Positions 29,919-38,973 of a DNA stretch of 64,000 nucleotides are shown here, one piece after another. A model generated the notes under the pieces. The model worked only from the letters and a program-made list of their open reading frames with translations, searched no databases and was not told the origin of the DNA. The stretch comes from SAR202 cluster bacterium bin87 (lineage in GTDB: Bacteria; Chloroflexota; Dehalococcoidia; Lucifugimonadales; UBA3495). The stretch is from assembly GCA_002238825.1 (NCBI GenBank), contig MPNC01000014.1, positions 18,175 to 82,174 on the forward strand, in the 5' to 3' direction. Made by a program: the position numbers and the translations under genes. Position 1 is the stretch's first letter, and each line of letters starts with the position of its first letter.

Positions 29919-30047
29919 CTATTGTTCAGAGGCGGTCAGTTCTCGTCGCGGTCCGCACTGGAGGCAGCTGATGAACATGCCGCATGTGTCCAGTCACAAC
30001 CGCAGGTTGCTGTGGCATTTCGCGCCAGCCTTGAACTTCAGCTTCAT
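29919..30047 (-). pseudogene. Tiny Cys-rich (zinc-ribbon-like) gene with internal TGA
   Basis: The ATG at 30045-30047 follows a near-perfect Shine-Dalgarno AAGGAGGTGA. The frame reads MKLKFKAGAKCHSNLRL, TGA, LDTCGMFISCLQCGPRRELT to TAG. Cys spacing across the stop (KC..TC...SC-x-x-C) resembles a zinc ribbon, and the stop sits where Trp (TGG) would fit. Either a nonsense mutant or, less likely, a recoded TGA. The strong ribosome site and the terminator just beyond suggest a once-real 42-aa gene. Confidence 0.4.
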
Positions 30048-30523
30048 GTTCACCTCCTTCCGAATATGGCGGTGATAATACGCCGCAGGACACCGGGTTG
30101 ACGGCGGATATTGTGGTCGTATCCACACGTGTAGCGGCTGCAGCGGTGATGCTGCGTAGTGTGCAACATGGTGCATCCTCCCGGTTCAGACTGTCCTGAT
30201 TCTGAAATTGAACGCCTTTTATTCGAGTGATAGCCTCCTTGCTCTGTTTGACGGGAGTTTCCAATTGGTTAGCTGGTTCGATGCGTCGCCTGTATTGACT
30301 GGTCAGTTGTTGATAATATGTATCATGCCAACTGATATTGAATATGTCAATATGCTTTACGTTCAACCTGACAGCATCGGCGGACAATGACCATCCGCTC
30401 GGGTCAGATCTGAGTTGCTATTGACACCATCTCCTGCGACGGCGGATGCGACGGCGCCCAGGGTGCCGTCCCGAACGCCCGGCAGACGGGCGCTGGTGGG
30501 GGCATTTTCCCCGGTGCCGATGG
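30048..30523. other. AT-richer intergenic region
   Basis: About 475 bp without a convincing gene. 30230-30370 is distinctly AT-rich for this window and has small palindromes (TGATAATATGTATCA; TGATATTGAATATGTCAATA at 30340-30357), which could hold promoters or binding sites for the solute-binding protein gene. Confidence 0.4.
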
Positions 30524-31330
30524 ATGATGATGCTTGCCCGATTGACAGGAAAACGGGCGTTCAGCGCCATTGTCGTCACTTTGCGTCTGAGAGGCGCGGT
30601 TGCGGCGGCGGCTGTTTGCCTTTCGATTTTGGTGATTGCCTGTGCTTCCGGCGCGACGCCGCCGGAAGCGTGCGCGGACGGGAACCGGGAACTGAGGCTC
30701 GGCTTCTACGCGCACTTCGCTCCGGTCAGCCACAGCGCGGACGGTGAGCCGGGTTCTCCAGGCTTCGATGTTCACCTCGGGTACGAAGCTGACCTGCTGA
30801 CCGCGCTGGAAGCCATGGACGGCGTGGGGGTGTCCTTCTCGCGGCGGGGCATCGGCATCTGGGACGACATCTGGCTGGCCTCGGCGGGTCCCGAGTTCGA
30901 GGTCATCGGCGGCGGAATAACGATCCTGAACTCCCGTACCCGCGACGCCCAGGGTAGGGAAGCGGTGGTCTTCACGTCGGGGCACATCGCCTTTCGGCAG
31001 TCGCTGCTGGTGCGGGCTGGGGAGGAAAGCCGCTTCACAGCCTACGACGACCTGACGTCGGACGTGCGGGTGGGCGCGTTGGCCGGCACCACCGGAGAGG
31101 CACGCCTGCTGGAGTTGACGGGCCTCACCGATTCGAACGGCGCGCTTGCCGCTGGTGTGATCATCGACACTCCGCGCGGCGAGGTCGTCGCGGACGGCGC
31201 CTCGAACTACCGCATCACCGCCGCCGCTGCGTCGGAGAACCTGGCGGGAAGAAGCCGCATCCGTCCACCTGCCGACAACATGCCCGAGGTCGTGTATCTG
31301 GGCGACCGGCTGGGTGAGTCGGCGCTACTA

Positions 31331-32569
31331 AACCAAAGCCAAGGTGAAACCCGCATAGTGTTGGGGTAGGATAGAGGCGGTTGAGATGGCCGGAAAGGAT
31401 CAGGAAAGCGGAGTGGGGGTGGTTGGTGAGCCTGCCGGAGATGGGAGCGCTGCTGGGTCGGTGGCGCATGGACGAGGCGGAGGTGCGGCGGCGGATGTAC
31501 CGAGCGCCGACGCCCCGAGAGCGGGAAAGGTGGCACGCGGTGTGGTTGCTGACGCAGGGCTGGACGGCCGCGGCGGTAGCCCAGGCGTTGGAACGGGATG
31601 CCCATACGATTGGCGAATGGGCCCGGGCATTCGCGGAGGGCGGCCCCAAGGCGCTGGTTTTTGAACAGAGTGGTGGTCCCCCCCGCGCTGGACGTGGAGC
31701 AGCGGGCCGAGTTGAAGGCGGCGGTGCCGGGGTCTCCATCGCAAGCGGGCATCGATCTGTCCAACTGGAACTGGAAGGTGGTGCGCCGGTTTGTAGAGGA
31801 ACGGTTCAGGCTGCAGCTGAGCCGGAGCAGTTGTTTGAACTACCTGCACCGGCTGGGGTTTGTGCTGAAGCGTCCCAAGAAACGGTTGGTCAAGGCGGAC
31901 CCGGTACGGCGGGAAGCCTTTGTGGCGGAGTATGTCGCGCTGACAGAGGCGGCCCGGCGAACTGGGGCCAAGATATTCTTCGCTGACGAGGCCCACTTTC
32001 GTGCAGACGCGGACCTGCGTGGCAAGTGGGTGCTGAAGGGAGAACCTGCGTTGGTGGACTCCACCAGCCCGCGACGTGGTGAGAAGGCCAGCTACTACTC
32101 GGCGGTGTGCCTGGAGACCGGAGAGGTGGAGGTGATGGAACTGGAGGGCAACAGCAACTCCGCCACCTCAGCCGCCTTCCTGAAACAGTTGCGGGCGCAA
32201 CACACCGAACCGCTGACCGTGATCTGGGACAATTCACCAGCCCATCGTGGCGACGCCCTGCGAGCCTATCTGGCCACGCCGGACTTGAACCTGCGCCTGG
32301 TGAACCTGCCCAACTACAGCCCCGATTTCAACGCTGACGAGGCCATCTGGGGCTGGGTGCGCCAGGAGGCGACTGCCAACCAGTGCCTGGGCACTCGTGC
32401 CGCGGTGCGAGAGAAGGTGGGCGATTTTTTCATCAACTTGGCCGGCCGACGGGAGGAAGTCAAACGGCGCTGCCGGACCGCACTGCAAACACGAGCGGAA
32501 GCAATGATTGGCCGCGCCCCAGCCGATTTTACCCGCTACCCAAATGTAGATTTCACCTTGGCTTCAGTT
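31331..32569 (+). mobile_element. IS630-family element, copy B (different type)
   Basis: Ends AACCAAAGCCAAGGTGAAA and, reverse complemented, AACTGAAGCCAAGGTGAAA, flanked by TA (31329-31330 and 32570-32571). 1239 bp. Termini and transposase differ from copy A. Confidence 0.87.
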
Positions 32570-32572
32570 TAG
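31426..32572 (+). CDS. IS630-family transposase (copy B), -1 frameshift at C7
   Basis: GTG 31426 or ATG 31441 begins an N-terminal HTH region (MYRAPTPRERERWHAVWLLT, 'GWTAAAVAQALERDAHTIGE'). At GGTCCCCCCCG (about 31677-31683) a -1 slip passes from 'FEQSGGPP' to 'ALDVEQRAELKAAVPG'. The catalytic frame has 'IFFADEAHFRADADL' (Asp), 'LTVIWDNSPAHRGDA' (Asp) and 'NYSPDFNADEAIWGWVRQEA' (Glu). The stop codon TAG is completed by the duplicated TA of the target site, outside the element. Confidence 0.83.
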
Positions 32573-33702
32573 GCAACACCGTATTTCGTCAGTTTGGGAA
32601 TTGATTCCTTGGCTAAATTAAAGTATTCGGCATCCTTCTCCACACCCACGCTCGAATATCCCACCACGTTGCACGCTGCCAAGGTGGACCCTGCTCCCGC
32701 GAAGGGATCCAGTACGACGCCTTCACCCGTGGGCAGGACTCCCCTTACCAGCGTTCGCATGTAGGATTGCGGTTTCAGGCTGGGATGGGGTGCAATACGC
32801 CGTTCCGCTGCCTGAGTCGGTGCCGATGGCAACACGTCGCCAAAGGGTTTGTCCTGGCTGGGCCTCCTGAATCCTCCCGTGCCCCATTTTCGTAAATTGT
32901 CCTGCGCCCTGCCATCCAGCGGCTTCCGGAACAAAAGCCAAGGCTCCCACATCGACCTGGGCAACACGCTGACATCCGGGAATTCCCGGTGGGCTCCCTT
33001 CGGCCGGTCGCCGCCACGCATCGTCGTGGTCAGGCGAATGATTTCACCACGACGTTCCAAACCGGAAGCGGCCAAGGCTCCGGACACCAGGTAGGACACC
33101 AGGGGATTGGAGGCAACGACCACGTTGGCCCCCGGGACGATCACGCGGCGGACCAACTTACCCCACAATTCAAAGAACTCCTTGATACGGACCAACTGTT
33201 GGTGGTTCAGGATGGTGAATCGTGGTATCGGGGTCCTCACTACTCCGTCAAAGGAAGGCGGAATTCTCCATACCCCTCCCCTACCGGAGCGGAGCTTGGC
33301 TTGCTGGCGGTCACTGTATTCAAACAACCCGTACGGCGGGTCGGTCACAACCGCTTGAAACGAGTTGCCGGGCTGTCGTTCCAACCATGAAAGGCAATCG
33401 TCGTGATGTAGAGTGGACAGGAGGTGGAGGAAGGGTTTCTGGCGTTCCTTCACGGAGAAACCGGACGCTTCTACTGCAGACTTGGGGTTGCTTGACCGGT
33501 ACAATCCCCGTCCTTCCCTGAGAAAAAGCCCCGGCGTGTTGAGGCGAAGATAGGAACGGACCGAAGAAGTGGGGGTCTCCCCGATGTCTTCATTGACCCG
33601 GGCGGAAATCTGACCTACGGACAGCGGCCCGACAGCCTCTTCTAGAATACGGATAATGGAGTCCCGCACCTTGCCTGGAGCGTTTTTGGTGCGCTTTTGC
33701 AT
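32569..33702 (-). CDS. N6/N4 DNA methyltransferase with N-terminal winged helix
   Basis: ATG 33700-33702 (MQKRTKNAPGKVRDSI). The first ~90 residues resemble a HARE/winged-helix module ('IIRILEEAVGPLSVGQISAR', 'TSSVRSYLRLNTPGLFLREG'). The methylase core follows: motif IV 'FQAVVTDPPYGLFEYSD', 'RVIVPGANVVVASNPLVSYL', 'IAPHPSLKPQSYMRTLVRG' and motif I 'GVVLDPFAGAGSTLAACNVVG'. Motif IV before motif I gives the beta order. No restriction gene is adjacent, so it looks like a solitary methylase. Its stop codon TAA is now completed by the end of IS630 copy B; without the insertion TAG would serve. Confidence 0.85.
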   Translation of the reverse strand: MQKRTKNAPGKVRDSIIRILEEAVGPLSVGQISARVNEDIGETPTSSVRSYLRLNTPGLFLREGRGLYRSSNPKSAVEASGFSVKERQKPFLHLLSTLHHDDCLSWLERQPGNSFQAVVTDPPYGLFEYSDRQQAKLRSGRGGVWRIPPSFDGVVRTPIPRFTILNHQQLVRIKEFFELWGKLVRRVIVPGANVVVASNPLVSYLVSGALAASGLERRGEIIRLTTTMRGGDRPKGAHREFPDVSVLPRSMWEPWLLFRKPLDGRAQDNLRKWGTGGFRRPSQDKPFGDVLPSAPTQAAERRIAPHPSLKPQSYMRTLVRGVLPTGEGVVLDPFAGAGSTLAACNVVGYSSVGVEKDAEYFNLAKESIPKLTKYGVA

Positions 33703-34082
33703 TGTCCGATCGTACGACGTCGGGACGTCATAGGTCAATGCTTGATCAACACGCCATTTCGCAACAACCCTGTGGACGTTCCCTTGAACGTGCAGACGCA
33801 CCGGCGGTCCCGCCGCTAAACCCGAAGCCACCGATGGCCCTGAGCCGGGGCAGTCAGACTGGAGACGGAAGGTGAGGCGAAGATTCGGTAGGGCGTTGAT
33901 GCCGTTGGATAAGGGCAGGTGCTGCTTGTTTCAGTGGCGAGAAGGGGTTTTTGAACGTCCACAGCCCCCGGCGATGAGCGAGATCCAGGCGCAGATGGCA
34001 GCAGAAGACACGCGGCGTCCAGCCTGACACGGGACAGCCGTGCGTTCAGGAATGCTTCCGGACAATCCGACGCTGTGCGCGG
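33703..34082. other. Intergenic, nothing recognised
   Basis: About 380 bp between the methyltransferase and the IS1380 relic. Sequence near 33935-33960 may contain the outer end of the IS1380 element, but I could not pair it with the other end. Confidence 0.35.
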
Positions 34083-35450
34083 TCAGGAACATAGCTGCAG
34101 GGCGCGCAGTTTGGCAAGAGCGTGGCCGAACTGGTTTTGCCAGGACCAGCCCTGTGGCAGATGCAGGGTGAGGGGGCGTGCCTTTCGGGTGATGCGTCCG
34201 GCCAGGAAGAAGAAGCGCCGCCGCAGGGTTTTGGTGGTCGCCACCAGCTCGCCCAGACTAATGCGGCGGATCCAGCGGGCGGGGTTGTGGGCGATGACTT
34301 GGACCGCCAGCCAGGCACCGTTGGCGGGGAAGCGTCCCGAACGTAGATGGTTCGGCCCCACGCCGTATTTCAGAGCCCGTCCCGCACTTGATCCGGGGTC
34401 GCGGATGGCGTTCTCGATCTCGGCGTGGCGGCGATAGTCAGCCTCCAGTTCCCAGGTGTCACCCGCTCGGTCGGTGATGAAGGCGTGATAGCCGTAGTTG
34501 GCGAACAGCGCCAGTTGAGAGCCGGGGTGGGCTTGACCCGCCGGACGATGAGGCGCACGGCTGTCGTGTCGGGCTCATACGGGAAGGGCGTGTATTCAGT
34601 CTCGGCCACGTCGGCGGCGCCCTCCGTCCAGTACGGGATGGGCGTCCGGTCGGCCTCGGGTATGGTCTCGATGATGTTCCGCAAACTGTGTTGCTGACGG
34701 ACGGTGATGGAGTAGCGGACCTTCGCCATGCGTCAGTCGGCGACAATGGCATGGTTGTAGAAGCCGCTGTTGGCCCGCACGGTGAGTTGACCCGTGGCGC
34801 GGACATGGCGTACCCGGCTCACCGTCTCTCGCAGGAAGTCGGCCGCGCCTCGGGGCCGTGTTGGCCCGGCCCTGGCGCAGCCGTGCCATCAACACCTCTC
34901 CGGCACCCGCGGCCACGGCCAACATCAGATGATAGCCTCGCTGGCCGGCGTAGCTGTGGCGCTGCGCGCCCTCCTTGCACAGCCCGTAGGTCTCGTCCAC
35001 CTGCGGCGGATGGAGTCCCAGGTCGATGGTCAACGGATCAGTGCCAGGGCCGGCGCCAGCGGCCCAGCCTCGGGCCAGCGCCTCCCAGGTCATCCGATCG
35101 AGCTGGCGGACATGGCCCCACCAGAAACTCCGCAGAAAGGTCCCCAGCGTGGATGGCGCCTTCACGACACAACCCAGCACCCGCTCGGTCCTGCCAGCGC
35201 ACAGCGCATCGGCGTCATCGATGTCCGCCACAGGCGGACCACCGGCCAGCGACACCGCCGCCAGGGTCAGCAGCTTATCCCCTGGGTTTGCCCGACCCGG
35301 CACATCTCCCAGATCAACGCGGTTGTCCAGCAGCTCTCCCGGTCCCAGATGACGGGCCAAGGTGACCAGCAGGATCAGTCCAGCGTTCGCCACCAAGCGG
35401 TGATCATCGAAGGCGACGGTGATGTGGTCAGGGCGCTCGCGAGGTAGCAT
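34083..35450 (-). pseudogene. Decayed IS1380-family transposase
   Basis: From MLPRERPDHITVAFDDHRLV at 35450 the family sequence runs through 'LGPGELLDNRVDLGDVPGRA', 'CVVKAPSTLGTFLRSF' and 'DPLTIDLG'. Then several frameshifts scatter the rest over other frames: 'EADRTPIPYWTEGAADVAET', 'VRLIVRRVKPTP', and finally 'HLRSGRFPANGAWLAVQVIA' to 'LRALQLCS' ending at 34083. The catalytic region normally reading DLDST is corrupted (DLGLHPPQVD). A dead copy. Confidence 0.8.
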
Positions 35451-35570
35451 CCATCGGGTGCTCCTCGTTTCGGGTTGGTTTCTTGTTTCAAAAACCATTA
35501 TCCTCGAAGCCGGGAGCACTTTCTCACCCCTTCAGCACCCCGCCACATTCATCTCTGCGGTGGATTCGGG

Positions 35571-35735
35571 CTAACGTTCTGCGCCGGATGACGCGTCCCG
35601 CCAGATATGCTCGTCGGCAACGATATACCCCGCTTCTTCGGCTGCTGCCCGGCACGCCAGTTCTTGAGTCTCCAGCGATGTGCCGGAACGGCTTTGTGCA
35701 CTGGTGCTGACTCTTTTATAGACTCCGGTACGCAT
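35571..35735 (-). pseudogene. Serine recombinase N-terminal fragment
   Basis: MRTGVYKRVSTSAQSRSGTS then 'LETQELACRAAAEEAGYIVA' and 'DEHIWRDASSGAER' stop. The YxRVS motif with the catalytic Ser is intact, but the frame ends about 55 residues in, where the Asp-Arg and helix E parts should follow. It lies at the downstream end of the left (minus-strand) recombinase arm and next to the IS1380 relic, whose arrival may have removed the rest. Confidence 0.65.
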
Positions 35736-35857
35736 CATACGACATCCTGATTTGTGAACTAAATTCTGAAGATCCCTCGGCGACCAAACCGTCGCTGCTT
35801 GACCGAAGGCCGCCCAGACCACGCTTTAGGGCTGAGCGGCCTTCGGTACGGGCCCAA

Positions 35858-36193
35858 TCAACCTTGGGGGTTTTTTCGGGTGTAGCGCGACAGCACGTGT
35901 GAGACCCATCGTCGCTTGCTGCCTCCGTCCGGAAGCCGGTACCACCGCACCCTGACGTTGGACCCACACCGAGAGGACCAACCGGGATCGTCGACCGGCG
36001 TTGTGGGCAGAGATTCAACGCTGTCATGGCGCACAACGTCTGATTGGTGCGCAATGTCAGGATAGCCCTGCGATTGAGTTCCCGCCGGATTGTCATTATC
36101 ATGCGGGCCAGACGACTGCGGCCCGAACCGGTCCAGGTGGTGGGCCGCGCCGGAGCTGCCAAACTCACGCGGCCCTTTTTGTTTGCTCGTCAT
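35858..36193 (-). CDS. Small recombinase-associated protein (D-x-GW...VRVxW family), copy 1
   Basis: ATG 36191-36193 with AGGAGA 7 nt upstream. About 111 aa: a low-complexity, His/Ser/Pro-rich N-terminal part, then 'DDPGWSSRCGSNVRVRWYRL' and 'PDGGSKRRWVSHVLSRYTRK'. The last 40 residues align with the 110-aa protein at 39165-39497 (DSGW..GF.VRV.W.GVPDDGRRRRF..ILSR). Both lie just upstream of serine recombinase sequence. The basic, Trp/Arg-rich motif suggests nucleic acid binding. I know no named family. The frame is open upstream into the recombinase-like fragment. Confidence 0.5.
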   Translation of the reverse strand: MTSKQKGPREFGSSGAAHHLDRFGPQSSGPHDNDNPAGTQSQGYPDIAHQSDVVRHDSVESLPTTPVDDPGWSSRCGSNVRVRWYRLPDGGSKRRWVSHVLSRYTRKNPQG

Positions 36194-36421
36194 AAGACTT
36201 CTCCTATTGATTTCGTCGTCCGGAAGCCGCGCCGCAGGTCTGCCAGGAGCAGCAATTGCGCCGTGCCGCGGACCGCTGGCAGTTTCACGCCAGACATGTT
36301 GGTCATCAACCTCGCAGCCGTCAGCGGCAGCCCGTGCCCGGCATGCCGCCTGCTGAGCATAGAAAGACTTATTTCCCTCCGGGTCGGGGTTGATACAGCG
36401 AGCGTAAATTCCGACAGCCAT
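36194..36421 (-). pseudogene. Serine recombinase-like N-terminal fragment lacking the Ser
   Basis: ATG 36419-36421 has a strong GGAGG 6 nt upstream. 'MAVGIYARCINPDPEGNKSF', 'YAQQAACRARAAADGCEVDD', 'QHVWRETASGP' match the resolvase N-terminus, but the catalytic Ser position (YARVS in active relatives) reads YARCI. It then degenerates and runs in frame, without a stop, into the small protein that follows. It could be a leader, a fused domain or a decayed gene. Confidence 0.45.
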
Positions 36422-36490
36422 TCTCATCCTCCGCGCAAAGTGCGCTCACCCAGGAGGCTGCGTGGAATACGCAGTCAGTAGCGCGGAAGC

Positions 36491-36832
36491 CTACTGGCCC
36501 TGCACGAAATGCACCTCCACATCGCGCGACTTGAACTCGCGCATCAGCATCAGCAGATCGACGAAGTCACGAGACAATCGTGCGAGATCGTCAACAAACA
36601 GCGCGTCAAATTCGCCATTTGCTGCCATGAGGCGCACCTTGTTCATCTGTGGCCGGTCCAGGTCTGAACCCGAACCAACCTCGGTGAGAATGTCCCTAGA
36701 GCCGATCACGTACCCCAGGGATTCCGCCAGCTTGGTGCATGCCTCAACCTGTGCGTACAGCGGCGCTCTGCCTTCCTGTCCTAGGGTTGCACTTCGGGCG
36801 TATATTTTCCCCTTCCTTTCCTTTGCCGACAT
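36491..36832 (-). CDS. Stand-alone resolvase catalytic domain, Ser replaced
   Basis: ATG 36830-36832 with AAGGAGG 7 nt upstream. 113 residues covering only the resolvase fold: 'GKIYARSATLGQEG', 'LYAQVEACTKLAESLGYVIG', 'DILTEVGSGSDLDRPQMNKV', 'FDALFVDDLARLSRDFVDLL', 'REFKSRDVEVHFVQGQ' stop. The arginine motif (DDLARLSRD) is good, but YARVS(T) has become YARSA(T), so the nucleophile is displaced or lost. No DNA-binding 'recombinase' domain or zinc ribbon follows. First gene of the minus-strand arm; perhaps a regulator or inactive partner of the full recombinases. Confidence 0.6.
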   Translation of the reverse strand: MSAKERKGKIYARSATLGQEGRAPLYAQVEACTKLAESLGYVIGSRDILTEVGSGSDLDRPQMNKVRLMAANGEFDALFVDDLARLSRDFVDLLMLMREFKSRDVEVHFVQGQ

Positions 36833-37036
36833 GTCGATCCTCCTTTCCTCCCGGGTCTTGTCCTTCCGGGTCTCGGTTGTCCCAAGTCCGCCGACTTGGC
36901 ATCGGACTTTCTGCGTTCGACCGCTCTGCGATCTCGTGCAGACCGTCTCCCATGATGTACCGCCTATAGATCACCTGAAGTCCCGGTTCTTTGACCGAAA
37001 TCGCGACTAGATGCCGTCTGGGTGCTATGCCGGCGG

Positions 37037-37101
37037 CCTTTCAGTCATTTTACCCTGACCGCGGTCTTGGCAAATCGGACGTCCGATCCGCCAAGACTGC
37101 G
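37037..37101 (-). promoter_or_regulatory. Palindrome and promoter-like motif upstream of the left recombinase arm
   Basis: GTCTTGGC (37064-37071), the self-complementary core ATCGGACGTCCGAT (37074-37087) and GCCAAGAC (37090-37097) form a 34-bp palindrome with one 2-bp mismatch. On the minus strand, from GACGTCCGATTTGC (37083-37070) onward through 'CGCGGTCAGGGTAAAAT', it matches the sequence at 38974-39019, which lies upstream of the right arm. Contains TTGCCA and TAAAAT boxes. Confidence 0.55.
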
Positions 37102-37187
37102 ATGATCTTTTTGCCTCACCGAAGAATATTACCGAGACTTTAGCACCGGGTGTCCCGCGTCAACCATATTTGCCTATTTGGCGTCAA

Positions 37188-37346
37188 TCAGTTTTGCCGG
37201 TTCACCTCCTCGGCCGCGGCAGTCTCGCCCCGTTGCTGTGCTGCGTCAGTCCGGTAGCTGGGGACGTCAAACTCCAGGATGACGGAGTGGTGGACGACCC
37301 GGTCGATGGCCGCGGCGGTGGCCATGGGGTTGGCGAATTTTCCTTG
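37188..37346 (-). pseudogene. IstB C-terminal remnant (third IS21 type)
   Basis: The minus strand reads 'KFANPMATAAAIDRVVHHSV' then 'ILEFDVPSYRTDAAQQRG' and 'ETAAAEEVNRQN' stop, the C-terminal end of an IstB ATPase of a different IS21 subgroup. The Walker region is missing. It pairs with the istA relic at 37955-38478. Confidence 0.7.
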
Positions 37347-37574
37347 CCGCCGGCTGCTGACGACGGTGGGCCGGCCGCAGGTGTGTTGGTGCGGTTCGGG
37401 AGCGTCGGCCGGCTACTCGGTGACGGCCGGCGCCGTGAGGGTTACCGATAGCGGCCAACTGCGCGACGGTTTTTGAAACGACCGGTTGAGGTCCTCCGCG
37501 CGGGATTTCTCCCCTGCCGGTCAGGTCAGTTTGCTCTGTATCTGTACTTCTTCCGAGTTTCCGGCACGCTCCGG

Positions 37575-37790
37575 TTACGGCGACTGGGCAGGTCCAAGGA
37601 CCCGGTAGCCATTCTTCTCCTCTGTCCGCTCAGCCATCGGCAATATCTCGACCACCACATTGGCTAGGCCGACGACCTCGCCGTTCTCGGCGAATCTGTA
37701 GCCATCACCGATTGCGCCGCTCCAGGTTATTCCGTAGAGGCAGTCCCTGAACGCATCGGCGTCCTGGTCGTCGTCGGTGATTAACGACAA
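37575..37790 (-). CDS. Possible 71-aa acidic protein
   Basis: From TTG 37788-37790: 'LSLITDDDQDADAFRDCLYG', 'ITWSGAIGDGYRFAENGEVV', 'GLANVVVEILPMAERTEEK'. Codon use looks coding and it is not IstA or IstB. It lies between the two IS21 relics, so it is a passenger, or a leftover of an unrelated gene. No ribosome site seen. Unknown function. Confidence 0.3.
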   Translation of the reverse strand: MSLITDDDQDADAFRDCLYGITWSGAIGDGYRFAENGEVVGLANVVVEILPMAERTEEKNGYRVLGPAQSP

Positions 37791-37851
37791 TAGGGGGTGC
37801 GGGCGCGCCGATCTGGCTGCCGCCGACGATTCCTTGTCGGCCGCACGTCTC

Positions 37852-37938
37852 CCCGGGCCGATCCCGGAGGGGACACGACGCACGTCGCCCGGGCCGATCC
37901 CGGAGGGGACACGACGCACGTCGCCCCGGGCCGATACC
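37852..37938. repeat. 36-bp tandem repeat, two and a half copies
   Basis: Units at 37852-37887 and 37888-37923 begin CCCGGGCCGATCCCGG and are identical; a third starts at 37925 and breaks off. Lies within IS21 debris. Confidence 0.8.
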
Positions 37939-37954
37939 AGACGACAGGCTCTCT

Positions 37955-38478
37955 TGGCGGCGTGTCCGCCATCCGCACCGTGGTCTTGCTGCGCTTGCAC
38001 CAATTCCCCTTCAGCGCGAAACGCCGCAGCGGCGGGTCCGATACCTGGCATCCCCGCATGGCCAGCAGCTCGTGGATTCGGGTCATCTGCGGCCGGTCTT
38101 TGGTGATCCACTGGTAGATCTGGTCCGACCACGGCTCCAATTGGTCCTGCCGAGGCATCGCCAGCCGGCTCAGTTGGTCCTCGGTCGTCGCCGGCCCACC
38201 TTGCGTGATGCCCTGCAACTCTCAGGCTTACCCATTTTGTCATCGCGCGGAGCGAATCGACGGGGTGATCTCGTTACTACAGTAGCGTTCCTTGCCTCAA
38301 CGAGATTGCCGCGCTTCGCTCGCAATGACGGTTCCAGTGAAACTGGGTACGCATGAGCCTGCAACCGCGCCGCCGCCAGGCACTTGCGTACCGTATTGCG
38401 CGACAACCCGGTGCCCGTCGCGGTCCGCCGCTGACTGTTTCCCGCCTTCCAAAGGCGGATGACTTCTCGTAGCTCCAT
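37955..38478 (-). pseudogene. IstA remnant interrupted by a MITE
   Basis: The N-terminus MELREVIRLWKAGNSQRRTA, 'GLSRNTVRKCLAAARLQ' is an IstA HTH. The frame is cut by the 140-bp repeat at 38219-38358 and resumes, after removal of one CTGCAA copy, as 'LQGITQGGPATTEDQLSRLA', 'IYQWITKDRPQMTRIHELLA' and 'KTTVRMADTPP'. The DDE core is absent. With 37188-37346 this is a dead third IS21. Confidence 0.72.
38219..38358. mobile_element. MITE/REP-type repeat with 6-bp target duplication
   Basis: 140 bp between two CTGCAA copies (38213-38218 and 38359-38364) inside the istA relic. Ends CTCTCAGGCTTACCCA and, reverse complemented, GCTCATGCGTACCCAG. The middle has TGTCATCGCGCGGAGC...AACGAGATTGCCGCGC and TTCGCTCGCAATGAC. 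The same sequence recurs at 51074-51288 and 62353-62491. No coding capacity. Confidence 0.78.
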
Positions 38479-38634
38479 TCGGTGAACCTACCGGTACGCC
38501 ATCGCTGCACCTCAATGTCGAAGTGCAACAATGGTCGCCGATCTGGCCCCCCAAGTGGACTAATGACCCTGTGAATCTGTGTTGCTGTTCTACGATTCTG
38601 TCATCAGCTAACTGGTCAGCGAAAATGTCACCCC

Positions 38635-38820
38635 ATGATGGAAGTGACATTGAAACAGCGAGAACAGGCAAGGATCAAAGTGCTCAACACCGTACTGGAA
38701 TACCACCTTCCCATCGCCCAGGCCGCCGAGATCATGGGAGTCAGTGAACGCCACACCAAGCGCCTGGTGGCGGCCTACCGCAAGGACGGTCCTGCGGCGC
38801 TCGAATTTGTGACGTGCGTC
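38635..38820 (+). pseudogene. ISNCY-type transposase N-terminal fragment
   Basis: MMEVTLKQREQARIKVLNTV, 'LEYHLPIAQAAEIMGVSERH', 'TKRLVAAYRKDGPAALEF' is the HTH start of ISNCY/IS1202-like transposases. It breaks off at the palindrome at 38803 and runs into unrelated sequence. Confidence 0.6.
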
Positions 38821-38828
38821 ACAAATTC
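38803..38828. repeat. 26-bp perfect palindrome
   Basis: GAATTTGTGACG (38803-38814), TG, CGTCACAAATTC (38817-38828). It marks the point where the ISNCY fragment stops, so it may be an element end, a recombination scar, or an operator. Confidence 0.6.
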
Positions 38829-38973
38829 AGTCGGGTCCTTGCATGGGCCTGGCCGTCGGGGGCTAGATTAGAAACGCCACGGCCCAGGACCACCATGCCC
38901 CTGGCCGAGCATCCGAAACGGCTTGCCCACAGCAGTGGGCGATCGAAGCATCTCCCTCGCGATGATTCGAAAC

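Larger units (their letters stand above)
30524..32604 (+). pseudogene. Family 3 solute-binding lipoprotein gene interrupted near its end by IS630
   Basis: From the ATG triplet at 30524-30532 a signal peptide leads to a lipobox (LVIAC). The mature part starts 'NRELRLGFYAHFAPVSHSAD' and continues with 'GFDVHLGYEADLLTALEAMD', 'VIGGGITILNSRTRDAQG', 'FTSGHIAFRQSLLVRAG' and 'VGALAGTTGEARLLEL', the pattern of SBP_bac_3 amino-acid/opine binding proteins of ABC importers. An IS630 sits at 31331-32569; read through the element the frame stops at 31369. Joining the flanks over one TA gives 'GESALLGNTVFRQFGN' and a TGA at 32604, so only about 11 residues were displaced. The truncated product may still fold. 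No ABC permease is nearby. Confidence 0.7.

Noticed and set aside
29919..30047. Selenoprotein explanation for the internal TGA
   Set aside because: No SECIS-like stem or selenium genes are visible in the window; a simple Trp-to-stop change explains it better.
37852..37938. Short tandem repeat considered as a CRISPR array
   Set aside because: The 36-bp units are directly adjacent with no spacers, and no cas genes are present.
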